DNA of 52,231 nt from positions 22,873 to 75,103 of the forward strand of contig NZ_KQ969065.1 of assembly GCF_001578775.1 (NCBI RefSeq). Direction: 5' to 3'. The position numbers were made by a program, and so were the translations under genes. Source of the DNA: Streptococcus cristatus (lineage in GTDB: Bacteria; Bacillota; Bacilli; Lactobacillales; Streptococcaceae). The notes under the pieces were generated by a model. That model was given only the letters and a program-made list of their open reading frames with translations, was not told where the DNA came from and searched no databases. Shown here piece after piece: positions 33,268 to 42,460 of the stretch. Within the stretch, counting starts at the first letter, position 1; every line of letters starts with the position of its first letter.

Positions 33268-33984
33268 ATGGCTATTCCTAAATATCAACAGATCAAAGAT
33301 GATTTAAAACAACAAATCATTTCTGGTAACTTTGAAAACGGTGATAGATTCTACACAGAAGCTGAGTTAATCAAGATGTTCAACGTCAGTTCCATCACCG
33401 TTGTCCGCGCTTTGAACGAACTTGCGAATGATGGCTACATCATCCGTCAGCAAGGAAAGGGAACGTTTGTTTCACGCGCAAGAAAACACAAGCGTGTGGA
33501 ATTCTCTGATATCGAAACTTTCCCTATCCAAAAGGATAAGGTGACTGTTCTGTCCATCGAACGTGGAAATGAATTGAGAATCTTGGAAAAACTAGAACTA
33601 ACACCGTCCCAGTTCTACTACAAGATTGACCGTATCAGAAGGACAGGCGATAAAGTCTATATCTATCACCAAACCTACATTCCTGAACAGTACATCAATC
33701 CAAACTATCCAGATCTGGACTACTACAGCTCGATCTACAATCGCTTCAAGACGGATTATCACATCCACATGAATGATGAGTATTTCGAAGAAACCAACGA
33801 AATCGTCTTTCCAACGCCAAAAGATATTGCTAAGACCTTGGAAATTGATCCAAACTTCCCAACTGTGCATCAAGTCAAGATCACAAAACTGGAAAATACT
33901 GGACAAATCCTAGAGTACAGCGAAACCTACAAGCGTGGCGATTTCTTCAAAATCAAATTTATTTCTTCTAGTCGCGATCATTAA
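33268..33984 (+). CDS. bgaR: GntR-family regulator of the bgaC operon
   Basis: 238 residues. N-terminal winged helix (about 1-70, with TEAELIKMFNVSSITVVRAL and GYIIRQQGKGTFV) and a C-terminal UTRA ligand domain. This is the HutC/YvoA subfamily that senses sugar phosphates. Divergent from bgaC, as in the pneumococcal locus, where BgaR represses the operon. I use the ATG at 33268 with the RBS AGAGGTG; a GTG at 33259 is in frame but overlaps that RBS. Confidence 0.88.
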   Translation: MAIPKYQQIKDDLKQQIISGNFENGDRFYTEAELIKMFNVSSITVVRALNELANDGYIIRQQGKGTFVSRARKHKRVEFSDIETFPIQKDKVTVLSIERGNELRILEKLELTPSQFYYKIDRIRRTGDKVYIYHQTYIPEQYINPNYPDLDYYSSIYNRFKTDYHIHMNDEYFEETNEIVFPTPKDIAKTLEIDPNFPTVHQVKITKLENTGQILEYSETYKRGDFFKIKFISSSRDH

Positions 33985-33987
33985 TCT

Positions 33988-34020
33988 GAAAAACGATGGT
34001 TCTCATGAGCTGTCGTTTTT
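33988..34020 (+). terminator. Terminator of bgaR
   Basis: GAAAAACGA and TCGTTTTTC arms, starting 3 bases after the stop codon, with a U-rich 3' arm. Confidence 0.65.
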
Positions 34021-34222
34021 CATTTCCTGACCAACTAGCCTACCTTTATTATAAACCTATCTATACCAATTTGCAAGATATTTGAGCGATTTTTGTTTAA
34101 TAAAAATCAAAAAATGACAGAAAATAAACAGATTTTTTTGATTTCGTATATCTTTTTAGTATTCTAGGACTGAAAACCAACAAAAACAAAACTTTTATAA
34201 TACATTCGAGAATAATAAAAAT

Positions 34223-34372
34223 GAGAGTGGGACAGAAATCGGTAATTGGTTAGAATCCGATTTAGTCGTCCCACCTCCGCACAGTTGAGTAGGGCTGTAA
34301 AAGCTGATGAAATCAGCGTAGTAGAGCACACTCAACCACTGCGTCTTGCTCGACAATCCAAAGACAATTGAG
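34223..34372 (-). repeat. 175-bp MITE-like repeat, copy 3 (3' end replaced)
   Basis: Inverted relative to copies 1 and 2 and alike to them from GAGAGTGGGACAGAAATC up to GACAATTGAG. The last about 25 bases are missing, and a second element begins there. Confidence 0.75.
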
Positions 34373-34531
34373 GAGTTTGGGACAAAAAGACTTCAATTTT
34401 TAAAAATCTTAATTATTAAGCCTTTCAAATCTATAATTAAATGCAAAAAGCGAACAAAGCAGAATTCTGATTACCAGAAAACTAGTTTTGTTCGCTTTTT
34501 ATATTTGATGTCGGACTTTTGTCCCAGCCTC
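34373..34531 (-). repeat. 159-bp related MITE with the same terminal repeats
   Basis: It begins GAGTTTGGGACAAAAAGAC and ends GTCGGACTTTTGTCCCAGCCTC, an inverted repeat pair related to the ends of the 175-bp family. The interior is different and carries a strong hairpin (34445-34500, AAAAAGCGAACAAA/TTTGTTCGCTTTTT) that can serve as a bidirectional terminator between bgaR and purB. Confidence 0.65.
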
Positions 34532-34543
34532 ATCTTTTTATGT

Positions 34544-35839
34544 TTAATCCAGCCCCACGCGCTTGAAGATTTCATCCACGCGCTTGGTGTAATAAGTTGG
34601 ATTGAAGATTTCGTCGATTTCCTCTTGAGTGAGGCGTGATGTAACCTCTGGGTCCGCTTCGAGCAGAGGCTTGAAGTCTACTTGATTATCCCAAGACTGG
34701 GCGGTCTTTGGCTGAACCAAGTCATAAGCCTGCTCCCGCGTCATGCCTTTTTCAATCAAGGTCAACATAGCCCGCTGGCTGAAGATAAGACCAAAGGTCG
34801 AGTTCATGTTGCGGATCATGTTTTCTGGGAAGACCGTCAAGTTCTTGACGATATTACCGAAGCGGTTGAGCATGTAATCGATGAGAATGGTCGTGTCCGG
34901 TGCGATAATCCGCTCAGCTGATGAGTGGGAAATGTCGCGCTCATGCCAGAGAGAGACATTCTCAAAGGCTGTCACCATGTGGCCACGAATGACACGCGCC
35001 AGACCAGTCATGTTTTCAGAACCGATAGGGTTGCGTTTGTGAGGCATTGCTGAAGAGCCTTTTTGACCTTTAGCAAAGAACTCTTCCACTTCGCGCTGCT
35101 CAGACTTTTGCAGACCGCGAATCTCGGTCGCCATGCGCTCGATAGATGTCGCAATCAAGGCTAAGGCTGAGAAGTATTCGGCGTGGAGGTCACGTGGCAG
35201 AACTTGAGTCGAAATCTCCTGCGGACGGATGCCTAATTTCTCACAGACATAGCTTTCCACGAATGGCGGAATGTTGGCAAAGTTCCCAACCGCACCAGAG
35301 ATTTTCCCGGCTTCCACACCCGCAGCCGCAATCTCGAAACGCTCAATGTTGCGCTTCATTTCGCTGTACCAAGTCGCGAGCTTAAGACCGAAAGTCGTCG
35401 GCTCCGCGTGTACCCCGTGGGTACGACCCATCATGATGGTGAACTTGTGCTCCTTAGCCTTATCAGCAATGATGTCGGTGAAGCGACGCAGATCCTCACG
35501 GATGATATCATTGGCCTGCTTGTAGAGGTAGCCGTAGGCCGTATCCACCACATCAGTCGAGGTCAGGCCATAGTGCACCCACTTGCGCTCCTCGCCCAGC
35601 GTCTCAGAAACCGCCCGAGTAAAGGCCACCACATCATGGCGCGTCTCCTGCTCAATCTCCAAGATGCGGTCGATGTCAAAGCCTGCCTTTTCACGAATCA
35701 AGGCCACATCTTCCTTGGGAATTTCACCCAGCTCAGCCCAGGCCTCATCAGCTAGAATCTCAACCTCCAGCCAAGCCTTGTACTTATTTTCCTCAGTCCA
35801 AATGTTCGCCATTTCGGGGCGAGAGTAACGGTTGATCAT
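34544..35839 (-). CDS. purB: Adenylosuccinate lyase
   Basis: 431 residues, fumarase/aspartase superfamily. The signature loop [18 protein letters not shown] carries the catalytic serine. TSTDVVDTA and [12 protein letters not shown] are the other two conserved regions. It catalyses two fumarate-releasing steps of purine synthesis. The RBS AAAGGAAA precedes the ATG. In most streptococci it lies close to purK; here several accessory genes have been placed between them. Confidence 0.97.
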   Translation of the reverse strand: MINRYSRPEMANIWTEENKYKAWLEVEILADEAWAELGEIPKEDVALIREKAGFDIDRILEIEQETRHDVVAFTRAVSETLGEERKWVHYGLTSTDVVDTAYGYLYKQANDIIREDLRRFTDIIADKAKEHKFTIMMGRTHGVHAEPTTFGLKLATWYSEMKRNIERFEIAAAGVEAGKISGAVGNFANIPPFVESYVCEKLGIRPQEISTQVLPRDLHAEYFSALALIATSIERMATEIRGLQKSEQREVEEFFAKGQKGSSAMPHKRNPIGSENMTGLARVIRGHMVTAFENVSLWHERDISHSSAERIIAPDTTILIDYMLNRFGNIVKNLTVFPENMIRNMNSTFGLIFSQRAMLTLIEKGMTREQAYDLVQPKTAQSWDNQVDFKPLLEADPEVTSRLTQEEIDEIFNPTYYTKRVDEIFKRVGLD

Positions 35840-36001
35840 GTTGTTTTATTTTCCTTTCTTTTGATGTTTCACATCAGATAAGCAACTGAGGGATATCTTA
35901 TTATAGTTGTTTATCTTCAATAGCTTTTGTTTGTCTGTATTCAAATGCTTCAGCATTTTCATTTTATTCTATAGTTAACTCTTATGAATACTTTCTAATT
36001 T

Positions 36002-36904
36002 TTATAGATATATAACCTCAAAATCCTTTGTGTTAGAACTACTTACATCAATCTTCAACTTTGGATACTCACTTCCCAGATTTGTTAGTGAATTTTCATA
36101 ACCTATTAACATTTTAGAATTAAAAATACCAAAAATATCAATCCTCACATAAATTTTATCATCCTCTCCTTCAAACTCAACCATTATTTCATTTGAAAGA
36201 TTATTCCCCATATATAAATTGGTATCTGTAGGGACTTTGATTAGTGTATTTCCTTGACATAATTGAAATAGAACTTTCTGTATATCTTTTGAAATCCTTT
36301 GGTTTAACCATGGCTCTCCTAGATATTTATATGCATATTCAAATGATATTTTCAAAGATAAAGGAAAGAATGCATACTTTAAGTACTCTTCTACTGCCTC
36401 ATGAGGAAGACTAATATTATCAATTCGTGGAAAAAGCGGGACGTTATCAAAATCAATAATTCTAGTTTTTATCTCTTCATCACTGCAAGATTTTACATGA
36501 TTTTTAAAATATCCTAAATTAACATTTTTAGGAGCAAAAATAAAATTTTCGCTTTTTCCATATTTTGCTCTGAAGCCAGTTATATCTCCTGTATTGCTAT
36601 CAGTCACCAGATTTCCTATAATTTCTGGAATCCAAAAGGGAATATCTAATTTTTCTAAACCAGGGACTCCGTTCCTTCCTTTAATACCTTTCCTATTACG
36701 AATAAACTCTAGTAATGGACTGTTTACAAATCTCGAATCAACATGCATTCCTAATTTTGAATTACACCCCACACATACATCGTTAAGCGTATTCTCCGAA
36801 AATCTTTTTCCACCTAAACTCTCAAGAATTATATGTTCTGTATTAAAGTCTTTTCCCGATTTTTCAATCGCACATATTATACATTTTTGATTTTTTTCAT
36901 TCAT
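36002..36904 (-). CDS. HNH-endonuclease-like protein
   Basis: 300 residues. The N-terminus has a zinc-type HNH motif: CIICAIEKS (C8, C11), TEHIILESLGG (H24), and LNDVCVGCNSKLG (C44, C47, N48), about residues 8-50. The remaining about 250 residues are not recognised. HNH proteins of this kind occur in phage, restriction and other defence systems, but no partner enzyme is evident here. AT-rich coding with many rare-type codons suggests transfer. It lies alone between a membrane protein gene and purB. Confidence 0.7.
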   Translation of the reverse strand: MNEKNQKCIICAIEKSGKDFNTEHIILESLGGKRFSENTLNDVCVGCNSKLGMHVDSRFVNSPLLEFIRNRKGIKGRNGVPGLEKLDIPFWIPEIIGNLVTDSNTGDITGFRAKYGKSENFIFAPKNVNLGYFKNHVKSCSDEEIKTRIIDFDNVPLFPRIDNISLPHEAVEEYLKYAFFPLSLKISFEYAYKYLGEPWLNQRISKDIQKVLFQLCQGNTLIKVPTDTNLYMGNNLSNEIMVEFEGEDDKIYVRIDIFGIFNSKMLIGYENSLTNLGSEYPKLKIDVSSSNTKDFEVIYL

Positions 36905-36990
36905 CTCTGTTTCCCAAATCTCTTTTATGACTTATGAAATTATATATTACATACAAACGATAAAATGAGCAATATCAAATAAACCATTTT

Positions 36991-37683
36991 TTATTTCATA
37001 ACACCCAAATCTTCTCTGATTACCCTTTCAAGTTCCCAACGAATATCATCCAATTTATTATTTCTACCATCGTTATATTCTAAAAATCTACCTGCAATAA
37101 AAGCGTTGTGCCAAGTAACATCAAACTTGACTAAGCAATTTTTTACGTCTTGACTGGCATACAGTTCAATAATTTTATCGTTTCTTCTAAATTGTTCATA
37201 TCCTTTCTTAGCTAAAAAATACTGAATTTTGATTTTTTCTATTTCTTTGATATAGTATTCTCTATTCCGAATTTCTGTTTTGATATCTTCTTCATCTTGA
37301 TAAGTAAGACCTTCTCGCTCTAATCGTTTTTGATAATCTTCCTTAATCTGAATTTCCAAAATTCTATTTACCGTATCAAAATCTTCTCGGTTAAATACTG
37401 GGGAAAACGGTAGGTTAGTCATAACATCATAGGGCGTTTTATTAGGAAATAAATCAATAATCTTAAGTAGCTCATTGTAGGTTTCTGTTAACTTCTCTCC
37501 TTTATTTCTTTTTTCCTCTATATATCGTTCATACTTCTTATCTTTTTTCTCACTAAAATATTTAATAACTCCCCCGATCGCAATAATAATGGCTAATAGA
37601 ACTCCAACTATCGTAGCGATGTGAGACAAATTTTCTAACTGATTATCTTTTTTTACAAAAGTATTGACAAAGAGTTGAATCAT
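36991..37683 (-). CDS. Single-pass membrane coiled-coil protein with borrowed 5' end
   Basis: 230 residues: a transmembrane helix at about 21-43 followed by a charged, mostly helical region (KKDKKYERYIEEKRNKG onward) with coiled-coil character. No family recognised. The first 11 codons (MIQLFVNTFVK) and upstream bases match the start of the unrelated gene at 38761-38988 (MIQIIVNAFVE), so the gene seems to have gained its start region through a recombination event. It is adjacent to the HNH gene (gap about 86 bases) and may be part of the same acquired pair; this is inference. Confidence 0.6.
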   Translation of the reverse strand: MIQLFVNTFVKKDNQLENLSHIATIVGVLLAIIIAIGGVIKYFSEKKDKKYERYIEEKRNKGEKLTETYNELLKIIDLFPNKTPYDVMTNLPFSPVFNREDFDTVNRILEIQIKEDYQKRLEREGLTYQDEEDIKTEIRNREYYIKEIEKIKIQYFLAKKGYEQFRRNDKIIELYASQDVKNCLVKFDVTWHNAFIAGRFLEYNDGRNNKLDDIRWELERVIREDLGVMK

Positions 37684-37708
37684 AAATTCTCCCCATTCAA
37701 TTTAAATA

Positions 37709-37966
37709 CTATTCTTCCTCAGGATCTTCGTAAGCAAAAAATTCAATCGAAAGTTTTATAGGACGGCTCGTTAATCCAAAACTCTTTATATAATCATAGA
37801 CCTCATCATCATCGCGCGTATGCTCTATAACTAGCTGATTATTTGTTATCTCTACAATATGAATCCCTTCTGCATCCGGAATTTCTGGAATGACTACATC
37901 ATCCGCATAAGTAAATGTTAGAGTAGTAATATCATCTTCAAATACATCATCGAATTCTTCTACCAT
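37709..37966 (-). CDS. Acidic small protein, copy A (paralogue of 39009-39272)
   Basis: 85 residues, strongly acidic, no signal peptide. The pattern MVEEFDDVFEDDITTLTF...VVIPEIPDAEGIHIVE is shared with copy B directly after purK. I start at the ATG at 37966. The frame extended upstream would read through a duplicated purK tail. Small proteins of unknown function occupy the slot between purK and purB in other streptococci. Copy A is more diverged at its C-terminus (FAYEDPEEE). Confidence 0.6.
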   Translation of the reverse strand: MVEEFDDVFEDDITTLTFTYADDVVIPEIPDAEGIHIVEITNNQLVIEHTRDDDEVYDYIKSFGLTSRPIKLSIEFFAYEDPEEE

Positions 37967-37967
37967 T

Positions 37968-38069
37968 TTAAAAATCAATCCCTTCCCCAAACTCAACCAC
38001 GCTATCCGGCTCATCACTAAACAAAGTCACATGCCCCATTTTGCGGTTGTGCTTGTCTTCTATAATCAT
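37968..38069 (-). pseudogene. Duplicated 3' end of purK
   Basis: A 33-residue frame, containing [20 protein letters not shown] and ending in FGEGIDF, is nearly identical to the last residues of PurK (39274 onward). The DNA match spans about 93 bases (roughly 37970-38062 against 39276-39368). It marks the border of a tandem duplication or an insertion that carried a purK end. Confidence 0.8.
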
Positions 38070-38758
38070 TTATTTACTGCCCACTCTGCTGCTTTCTCTG
38101 CATGAATCACTGTTGTGTCGTAGAGAGGCAGGTCAGTGTCGGATTGCTTGACAAGGAGACCTATCTCGGTACAACCCAAGATAACAGATTCTGCGCCAGC
38201 TTTTTTCAAATCATCTATAATGGTAAGATAAATCTGCTTTGAGCTTTCTTTGATATCCCCTAGACAGAGTTCGTCATAAATGATCCGATTGACCTCTGTA
38301 ATACCAGCTTGGTCTGGAATCAGCACTTCTAACCCAGACTCTATTAATTGCTCCTTGTAAAAATCTTGAGTCATGGTGTACTTGGTTCCTAGGAGACCGA
38401 CTTTTTGAATACCGTCAGCCAACAAGGCCTGCGCAGTTGCTTGCGCAATATGCAAGATTGGAATCGTAATCTTTTCTTGTATCTGCGGAGCAACCTTGTG
38501 CATGGTGTTGGTACAAATAACGATGAAATCCGCACCTGCTTGCTCCAGGCGCTGAGCAACATCTGCCAAAAGTTGACCGCTTTTCTCCCAGTCCCCGACT
38601 GCCTGATAATGCTCAATCTCTGCAAAATCAACACTGTAAAGCAGAATCTTAGCCGAATGCAAGCCACCCAGCTCTTTTTTGATGGTTTCGTTAATAATTT
38701 GGTAGTAAGATGTGGTACTTTCCCAACTCATACCGCCAATCAGACCAATAGTTTTCAT
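38066..38758 (-). CDS. Aspartate/glutamate racemase-family protein
   Basis: 230 residues, cofactor-independent amino acid racemase fold with the two expected cysteines in VICTNTMH and ILGCTEIG. IGLIGGMSWESTTSYY at the start is typical of the aspartate racemase branch. It may interconvert D- and L-aspartate or act on a related substrate. The gene sits within the duplicated region between the two purK tails and starts 2 bases after the preceding small gene ends. Confidence 0.85.
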   Translation of the reverse strand: MKTIGLIGGMSWESTTSYYQIINETIKKELGGLHSAKILLYSVDFAEIEHYQAVGDWEKSGQLLADVAQRLEQAGADFIVICTNTMHKVAPQIQEKITIPILHIAQATAQALLADGIQKVGLLGTKYTMTQDFYKEQLIESGLEVLIPDQAGITEVNRIIYDELCLGDIKESSKQIYLTIIDDLKKAGAESVILGCTEIGLLVKQSDTDLPLYDTTVIHAEKAAEWAVNK

Positions 38759-38760
38759 AG

Positions 38761-38988
38761 CTAATTAAGCTCCTCCTTGCTTATAGCCACCGACGGATAG
38801 TGTGGCAAGCTACTTAGATCTGTATCCAATGGCAAATCATAAATAGCCAGATAATTGTCTGGATATTGAATCTTTAATTCCTGATATTTGGCTTTTACTT
38901 TTTCATGGTCGGCACTGGCAAAGAGCACTTCCACAACAGCAGTTTCTTTGCCTTCTTCCACAAAAGCGTTGACAATAATTTGAATCAT
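38761..38988 (-). CDS. Small hypothetical protein
   Basis: 75 residues, beginning MIQIIVNAFVEEGKE and ending in SKEELN. No signal, no membrane segment; it looks like a small alpha/beta protein. Family not recognised. It follows copy B of the acidic protein and precedes the racemase with almost no gap, suggesting an operon. Its first codons and leader are duplicated in front of the membrane protein at 36991-37683. Confidence 0.55.
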   Translation of the reverse strand: MIQIIVNAFVEEGKETAVVEVLFASADHEKVKAKYQELKIQYPDNYLAIYDLPLDTDLSSLPHYPSVAISKEELN

Positions 38989-39008
38989 AAACTGGTCTCC
39001 ATTTAGCT

Positions 39009-39272
39009 TTAAAGATTATCATTTTCTGAGTCTTCATGTATAGAAAATTCAAATGAAATTCTCTCAGGATGTCTAGGCAGGCCGTAACTACTCAGATAAT
39101 CCTTAACTTCCTTCACGGAACAAGAATATTCTAAGACTAGCTGATTGCCAGCTCTCTCTAAAATATGAATCCCCTCTCTATCCGCAATCTCTGGAACAAT
39201 CAAATCGTCCGTATAAGTCAGTGTTACGGTCGTTATTTCATCATCTAGCAATTCATCAAATTCTTCTGTCAT
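39009..39272 (-). CDS. Acidic small protein, copy B
   Basis: 87 residues, starting MTEEFDELLDDEITTVTL at 39272, one base after the purK stop region. Paralogue of 37709-37966. The close spacing to purK suggests translational coupling, and it is probably the ancestral copy. Function unknown. It is highly acidic and beta-rich, without a signal peptide. Confidence 0.65.
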   Translation of the reverse strand: MTEEFDELLDDEITTVTLTYTDDLIVPEIADREGIHILERAGNQLVLEYSCSVKEVKDYLSSYGLPRHPERISFEFSIHEDSENDNL

Positions 39273-39273
39273 T

Positions 39274-40365
39274 TCAAAAATCAATCCCCTCACCAAACTC
39301 AACCACACTATCCGGCACATCACTAAACAAAGTCACATGTCCCATCTTGCGGTTGTGCTTCGCTTCTATTTTACCATACAGGTGGAGGTGGGCGCTTGGA
39401 TTTTCTGCGACATATTTCTCAGCAGCCTCGACGTGTTGGCCGAGGACATTGAGCATAACAGCTGGCGCATGCAATTTGATAGCTGGTAATGGTGCTCCCA
39501 GAACGCCCAGAATATGGGTGTCAAACTGAGAAAAGTCGCAGGCTTCGATAGAGTAGTGCCCAGAGTTGTGTGGCCGTGGGGCAATCTCATTGACAATGAT
39601 ATCATCAGATGTCGCAAACATTTCCACGCAAAGTGTTCCAGACAAATTGAGCTGTTCTGCGATTCGCACCGCCATGGCTTTGGCCTTGTCAGCCAGACTT
39701 TCTGAAATGCGAGCTGGCACAATGGTCTTAGACAGGATATTGTTACGGTGGATATTTTCCTGAACTGGGAAAATCGTCACATCCTTGCCATTTCCAGATA
39801 CGATGACAGAAATTTCAAGATCAAAGTTAACAAACTCTTCCAAGACACAAGCTGCTGAATCGGCTAGCGCATAGGCTTCTTCCAAGTCTGCTGCCGAGCG
39901 AATGACCTTTTGCCCATGTCCATCGTAGCCACCAGTCGCCGTTTTGAGGACATAATTTTTCGATAGGTCGATATCTGCCAAGTCTTGGCTGGAAGTCACG
40001 ACCTTGTAGGGTGCCACGGTGACTTGGGCCTTGTTTGCGAGAAAGTCCTTTTCAAAGATCCGATTTTGAGAAATGCGGAGCAGGTCCGTTCCTTGAGGGA
40101 GCTGACCTTCCTTGCTGACAGCATCCAAGCCGTCAGCATCGACATTTTCAAACTCATAGGTCAGGACATCACAGCGCTCAGCCAGCTGACGCAGGGCGTC
40201 CACGTCATTATAAGGCGCCACAATGACCTCAGCCACACGAGAGGCTGGACAATCCGCCGCAGGATCCAGCGCAATGACCTTGTGCCCCATGTAGATAGCA
40301 GAAATAGCCATCATCTGTCCCAACTGACCGCCACCGATGATTCCGATTGTTTTAGATGAGCTCAT
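39274..40365 (-). CDS. purK: N5-carboxyaminoimidazole ribonucleotide synthase
   Basis: 363 residues, ATP-grasp enzyme. [13 protein letters not shown] at the start, TGGYDGHGQ and [17 protein letters not shown] are characteristic. It carboxylates AIR with bicarbonate and ATP, and PurE then completes the step. I start at the ATG at 40365 (MSSSKTIG), with RBS GAGGAG 7 bases before; it overlaps purE by 14 bases. Its last about 90 bases are duplicated at 37968-38069. Confidence 0.96.
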   Translation of the reverse strand: MSSSKTIGIIGGGQLGQMMAISAIYMGHKVIALDPAADCPASRVAEVIVAPYNDVDALRQLAERCDVLTYEFENVDADGLDAVSKEGQLPQGTDLLRISQNRIFEKDFLANKAQVTVAPYKVVTSSQDLADIDLSKNYVLKTATGGYDGHGQKVIRSAADLEEAYALADSAACVLEEFVNFDLEISVIVSGNGKDVTIFPVQENIHRNNILSKTIVPARISESLADKAKAMAVRIAEQLNLSGTLCVEMFATSDDIIVNEIAPRPHNSGHYSIEACDFSQFDTHILGVLGAPLPAIKLHAPAVMLNVLGQHVEAAEKYVAENPSAHLHLYGKIEAKHNRKMGHVTLFSDVPDSVVEFGEGIDF

Positions 40366-40843
40366 TGCTAGACTCCTCTGCGATTTTTCCTTGTTCTTCA
40401 GCAAAATCCGCTAGCGCTGCTGCTAGGTCTTGGTCTTCAATGGCCAAGATCCGAAGGGCAGTCAGGGCAGCGTTGGCTGCACCCGCTTCACCGATTGCCA
40501 TAGTTGCCACTGGCACACCGCCTGGCATCTGCACAATCGAATAAAGCGAGTCCAATCCGCTGAGAGCGCGTGATTTGACAGGTACGCCGATAACAGGCAG
40601 AGTGGTTTTAGCTGCTACCATTCCTGGCAAATGGGCTGCACCACCAGCACCTGCGATAATGACTTTGATACCACGGCTACGGGCTTCTTCGGCATGTCTG
40701 AACATAAGATCAGGTGTACGGTGGGCAGAGACGACTTTCTTTTCGTAGGCTACACCGAAGCGGTCTAAGACTTCGGCAGTTTTTTGCATGGTAGCCCAGT
40801 CGGATTTGGATCCCATGATGATGGAAATAATTGGTTTAGTCAT
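40352..40843 (-). CDS. purE: N5-carboxyaminoimidazole ribonucleotide mutase
   Basis: 163 residues, class I Pur[11 protein letters not shown] and SAHRTPDLM (catalytic histidine region), then [11 protein letters not shown]. It converts N5-CAIR to CAIR. I start at the ATG at 40843 (MTKPIIS), preceded by GAAAGGAAAG; the extension to 40870 has no support. It is translated just ahead of purK with overlap. Confidence 0.96.
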   Translation of the reverse strand: MTKPIISIIMGSKSDWATMQKTAEVLDRFGVAYEKKVVSAHRTPDLMFRHAEEARSRGIKVIIAGAGGAAHLPGMVAAKTTLPVIGVPVKSRALSGLDSLYSIVQMPGGVPVATMAIGEAGAANAALTALRILAIEDQDLAAALADFAEEQGKIAEESSNELI

Positions 40844-40914
40844 GATTTTTCTTTTCTTTCCTTTCAACAATCACCTTAGGTTGTGAGGGACGACAGCAGC
40901 CACCAAAGGGGTCT

Positions 40915-41075
40915 CATGCCTAAATCGGAAGCCCAGGGTCTTCCGATTTCCCTGAACGATTAGCTTATCATCCAATCGTTCTTTCACAACGGCGGTGATT
41001 GTTCTATATTAGCTCGCTAACGCTCGCAAATCAAACGACCATTATCGTATTTGCGACTACGTCGCTTTTTCTTAC
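40915..41075. other. Hairpin-rich purD-purE intergenic region
   Basis: Several inverted repeats: AAATCGGAAG/CTTCCGATTT (about 40923-40950), AACGATT/AATCGTT (about 40956-40982) and GCGAC/GTCGC followed by TTTTTC (about 41054-41073). They may end or attenuate purD transcription before purE. No ORF is seen. Confidence 0.5.
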
Positions 41076-41079
41076 ATCT

Positions 41080-42342
41080 TTATCTAATCGCCTTGCTTCC
41101 AATATCTGTTCGGTAGAAGAGGCCTTCTGTTTTTTGTTGGGATAGTTCTTGGTAGATGGTATCTTGGGCTTCTGTGACAGTGTTGGCTGTGGTGACTAGC
41201 ATATAGACACGGCCGCCGTTTGATAGCAGTGCTCTGCTATTTTCCGCAAACTTAGCCCCTGCATAGTAGGTGATGATATCGCCATCGGTTTTGGCTGACA
41301 GCTCAACGCCCTTTTTATAATCTAGCGGGTAGCCATTTGACGCGACAACCACACCCAGAGTCACACCCTTGTCCGTCCAAGTGATAGCTGGCTCTTTACC
41401 TTCCAAAATATCAGTGATATTTTGCGCAAAGTCAGATGTCAAACGAGGCAAGATAATCTGTGTTTCAGGATCTCCAAATCGAGTGTTGAACTCGATGACC
41501 TTCGGCCCGTCTGCTGTCAAGATAAGCCCTGCATAAAGAACACCAAGATACGGGCGACCTTCCTGGATCATGCCCTCAAGGACTGGCTTGACAATAGTGT
41601 CAACCGCTGTGTCAACCACACTCTGTGACAAGTGAGGGACTGGCGCATAGGCACCCATCCCACCAGTATTAGGACCCTTGTCACCATCGTAGGCACGCTT
41701 GTGATCCTGAGCGGTCGGCATAATGTAGAACTTGTCACCATTGACAAAGGTAAAGAGGGAGAACTCCTCACCGTCTAGGAACTCTTCGATAACCACACGC
41801 GCACCACTGTCGCCAAATTTATTATCCAAAAGCATCTCGTGGGCTGCTTCGACCGCTTGCTCGACTGTCTCCGCTACGACGACGCCTTTCCCAAGCGCCA
41901 AGCCGTCCGCCTTGACGACGATAGGAGCGCCTTTCTCCTCGATATAGGCTTTAGCCTCCTCAAAGTCGGAAAATGTGCCGTAGGCTGCTGTCGGAACGCC
42001 GTATTTAACCATGATTTCCTTGGCAAAATCCTTGGACCACTCCAGCTCCGCTGCTAAACGAGATGGGCCGAAAGCCTTGAGCCCAGCTTGGTTAAAATCA
42101 TCCACGATTCCAGCAGCAAGGGCATCATCTGGGCCGATAAAAGACCAAGCAACATCATTCTCCTTGGCAAATTCAATTAGTTTAGAATGTTCGGAAATTC
42201 CAATGTTTACTAAATCCAACCCATCCAAGGTCATGCCATCATTTCCAGGAGCGACAAAAACCTGCTCCACATCTCGAGACTCCAACAACTTCTTGGCAAT
42301 CGCATGCTCACGACCACCCGAACCAACAACTAAAAGCTTCAT
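41080..42342 (-). CDS. purD: Phosphoribosylamine-glycine ligase
   Basis: 420 residues, ATP-grasp GAR synthetase. LLVVGSGGREHAIAKKL at the N-terminus, VKADGLALGKGVVVAE for ATP binding and EFNTRFGDPETQ near residue 285 are diagnostic. It joins glycine to phosphoribosylamine. RBS GAGGTA lies before the ATG. It has its own TGATATAAT promoter about 100 bases upstream, and hairpins between it and purE suggest partial transcription uncoupling. Confidence 0.97.
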   Translation of the reverse strand: MKLLVVGSGGREHAIAKKLLESRDVEQVFVAPGNDGMTLDGLDLVNIGISEHSKLIEFAKENDVAWSFIGPDDALAAGIVDDFNQAGLKAFGPSRLAAELEWSKDFAKEIMVKYGVPTAAYGTFSDFEEAKAYIEEKGAPIVVKADGLALGKGVVVAETVEQAVEAAHEMLLDNKFGDSGARVVIEEFLDGEEFSLFTFVNGDKFYIMPTAQDHKRAYDGDKGPNTGGMGAYAPVPHLSQSVVDTAVDTIVKPVLEGMIQEGRPYLGVLYAGLILTADGPKVIEFNTRFGDPETQIILPRLTSDFAQNITDILEGKEPAITWTDKGVTLGVVVASNGYPLDYKKGVELSAKTDGDIITYYAGAKFAENSRALLSNGGRVYMLVTTANTVTEAQDTIYQELSQQKTEGLFYRTDIGSKAIR

Positions 42343-42439
42343 AGCTAAGATACCTCAACGTCCATCATCACAGGTGCTTTCGCACCAAGCTAACACATCA
42401 CGTAAAAATCACTACATTTTTTACGAATTATTTATCTAA

Positions 42440-42460
42440 ATTATATCACAATCGTTCGCT
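42440..42460 (-). promoter_or_regulatory. purD promoter with possible PurBox
   Basis: TGATATAAT extended -10 (TATAAT 42440-42445) on the minus strand. The nearby AGCGAACGAT resembles the CCGAAC core of PurR boxes with one mismatch, but its position close to the -10 is unusual. Confidence 0.4.

Noticed and set aside
35860..35980. Short ORFs upstream of purB (one of 38 codons; one frame ending ...AIEDKQL)
   Set aside because: No RBS or start for the better-looking frame, and they overlap the expected purB leader and promoter. It could be a gene remnant but cannot be supported.
42372..42428. Two small hairpins upstream of purD (GGTGC/GCACC and CGTAAAAA/TTTTTACG)
   Set aside because: They might form leader structures, but there is no riboswitch consensus and no clear terminator alternative.
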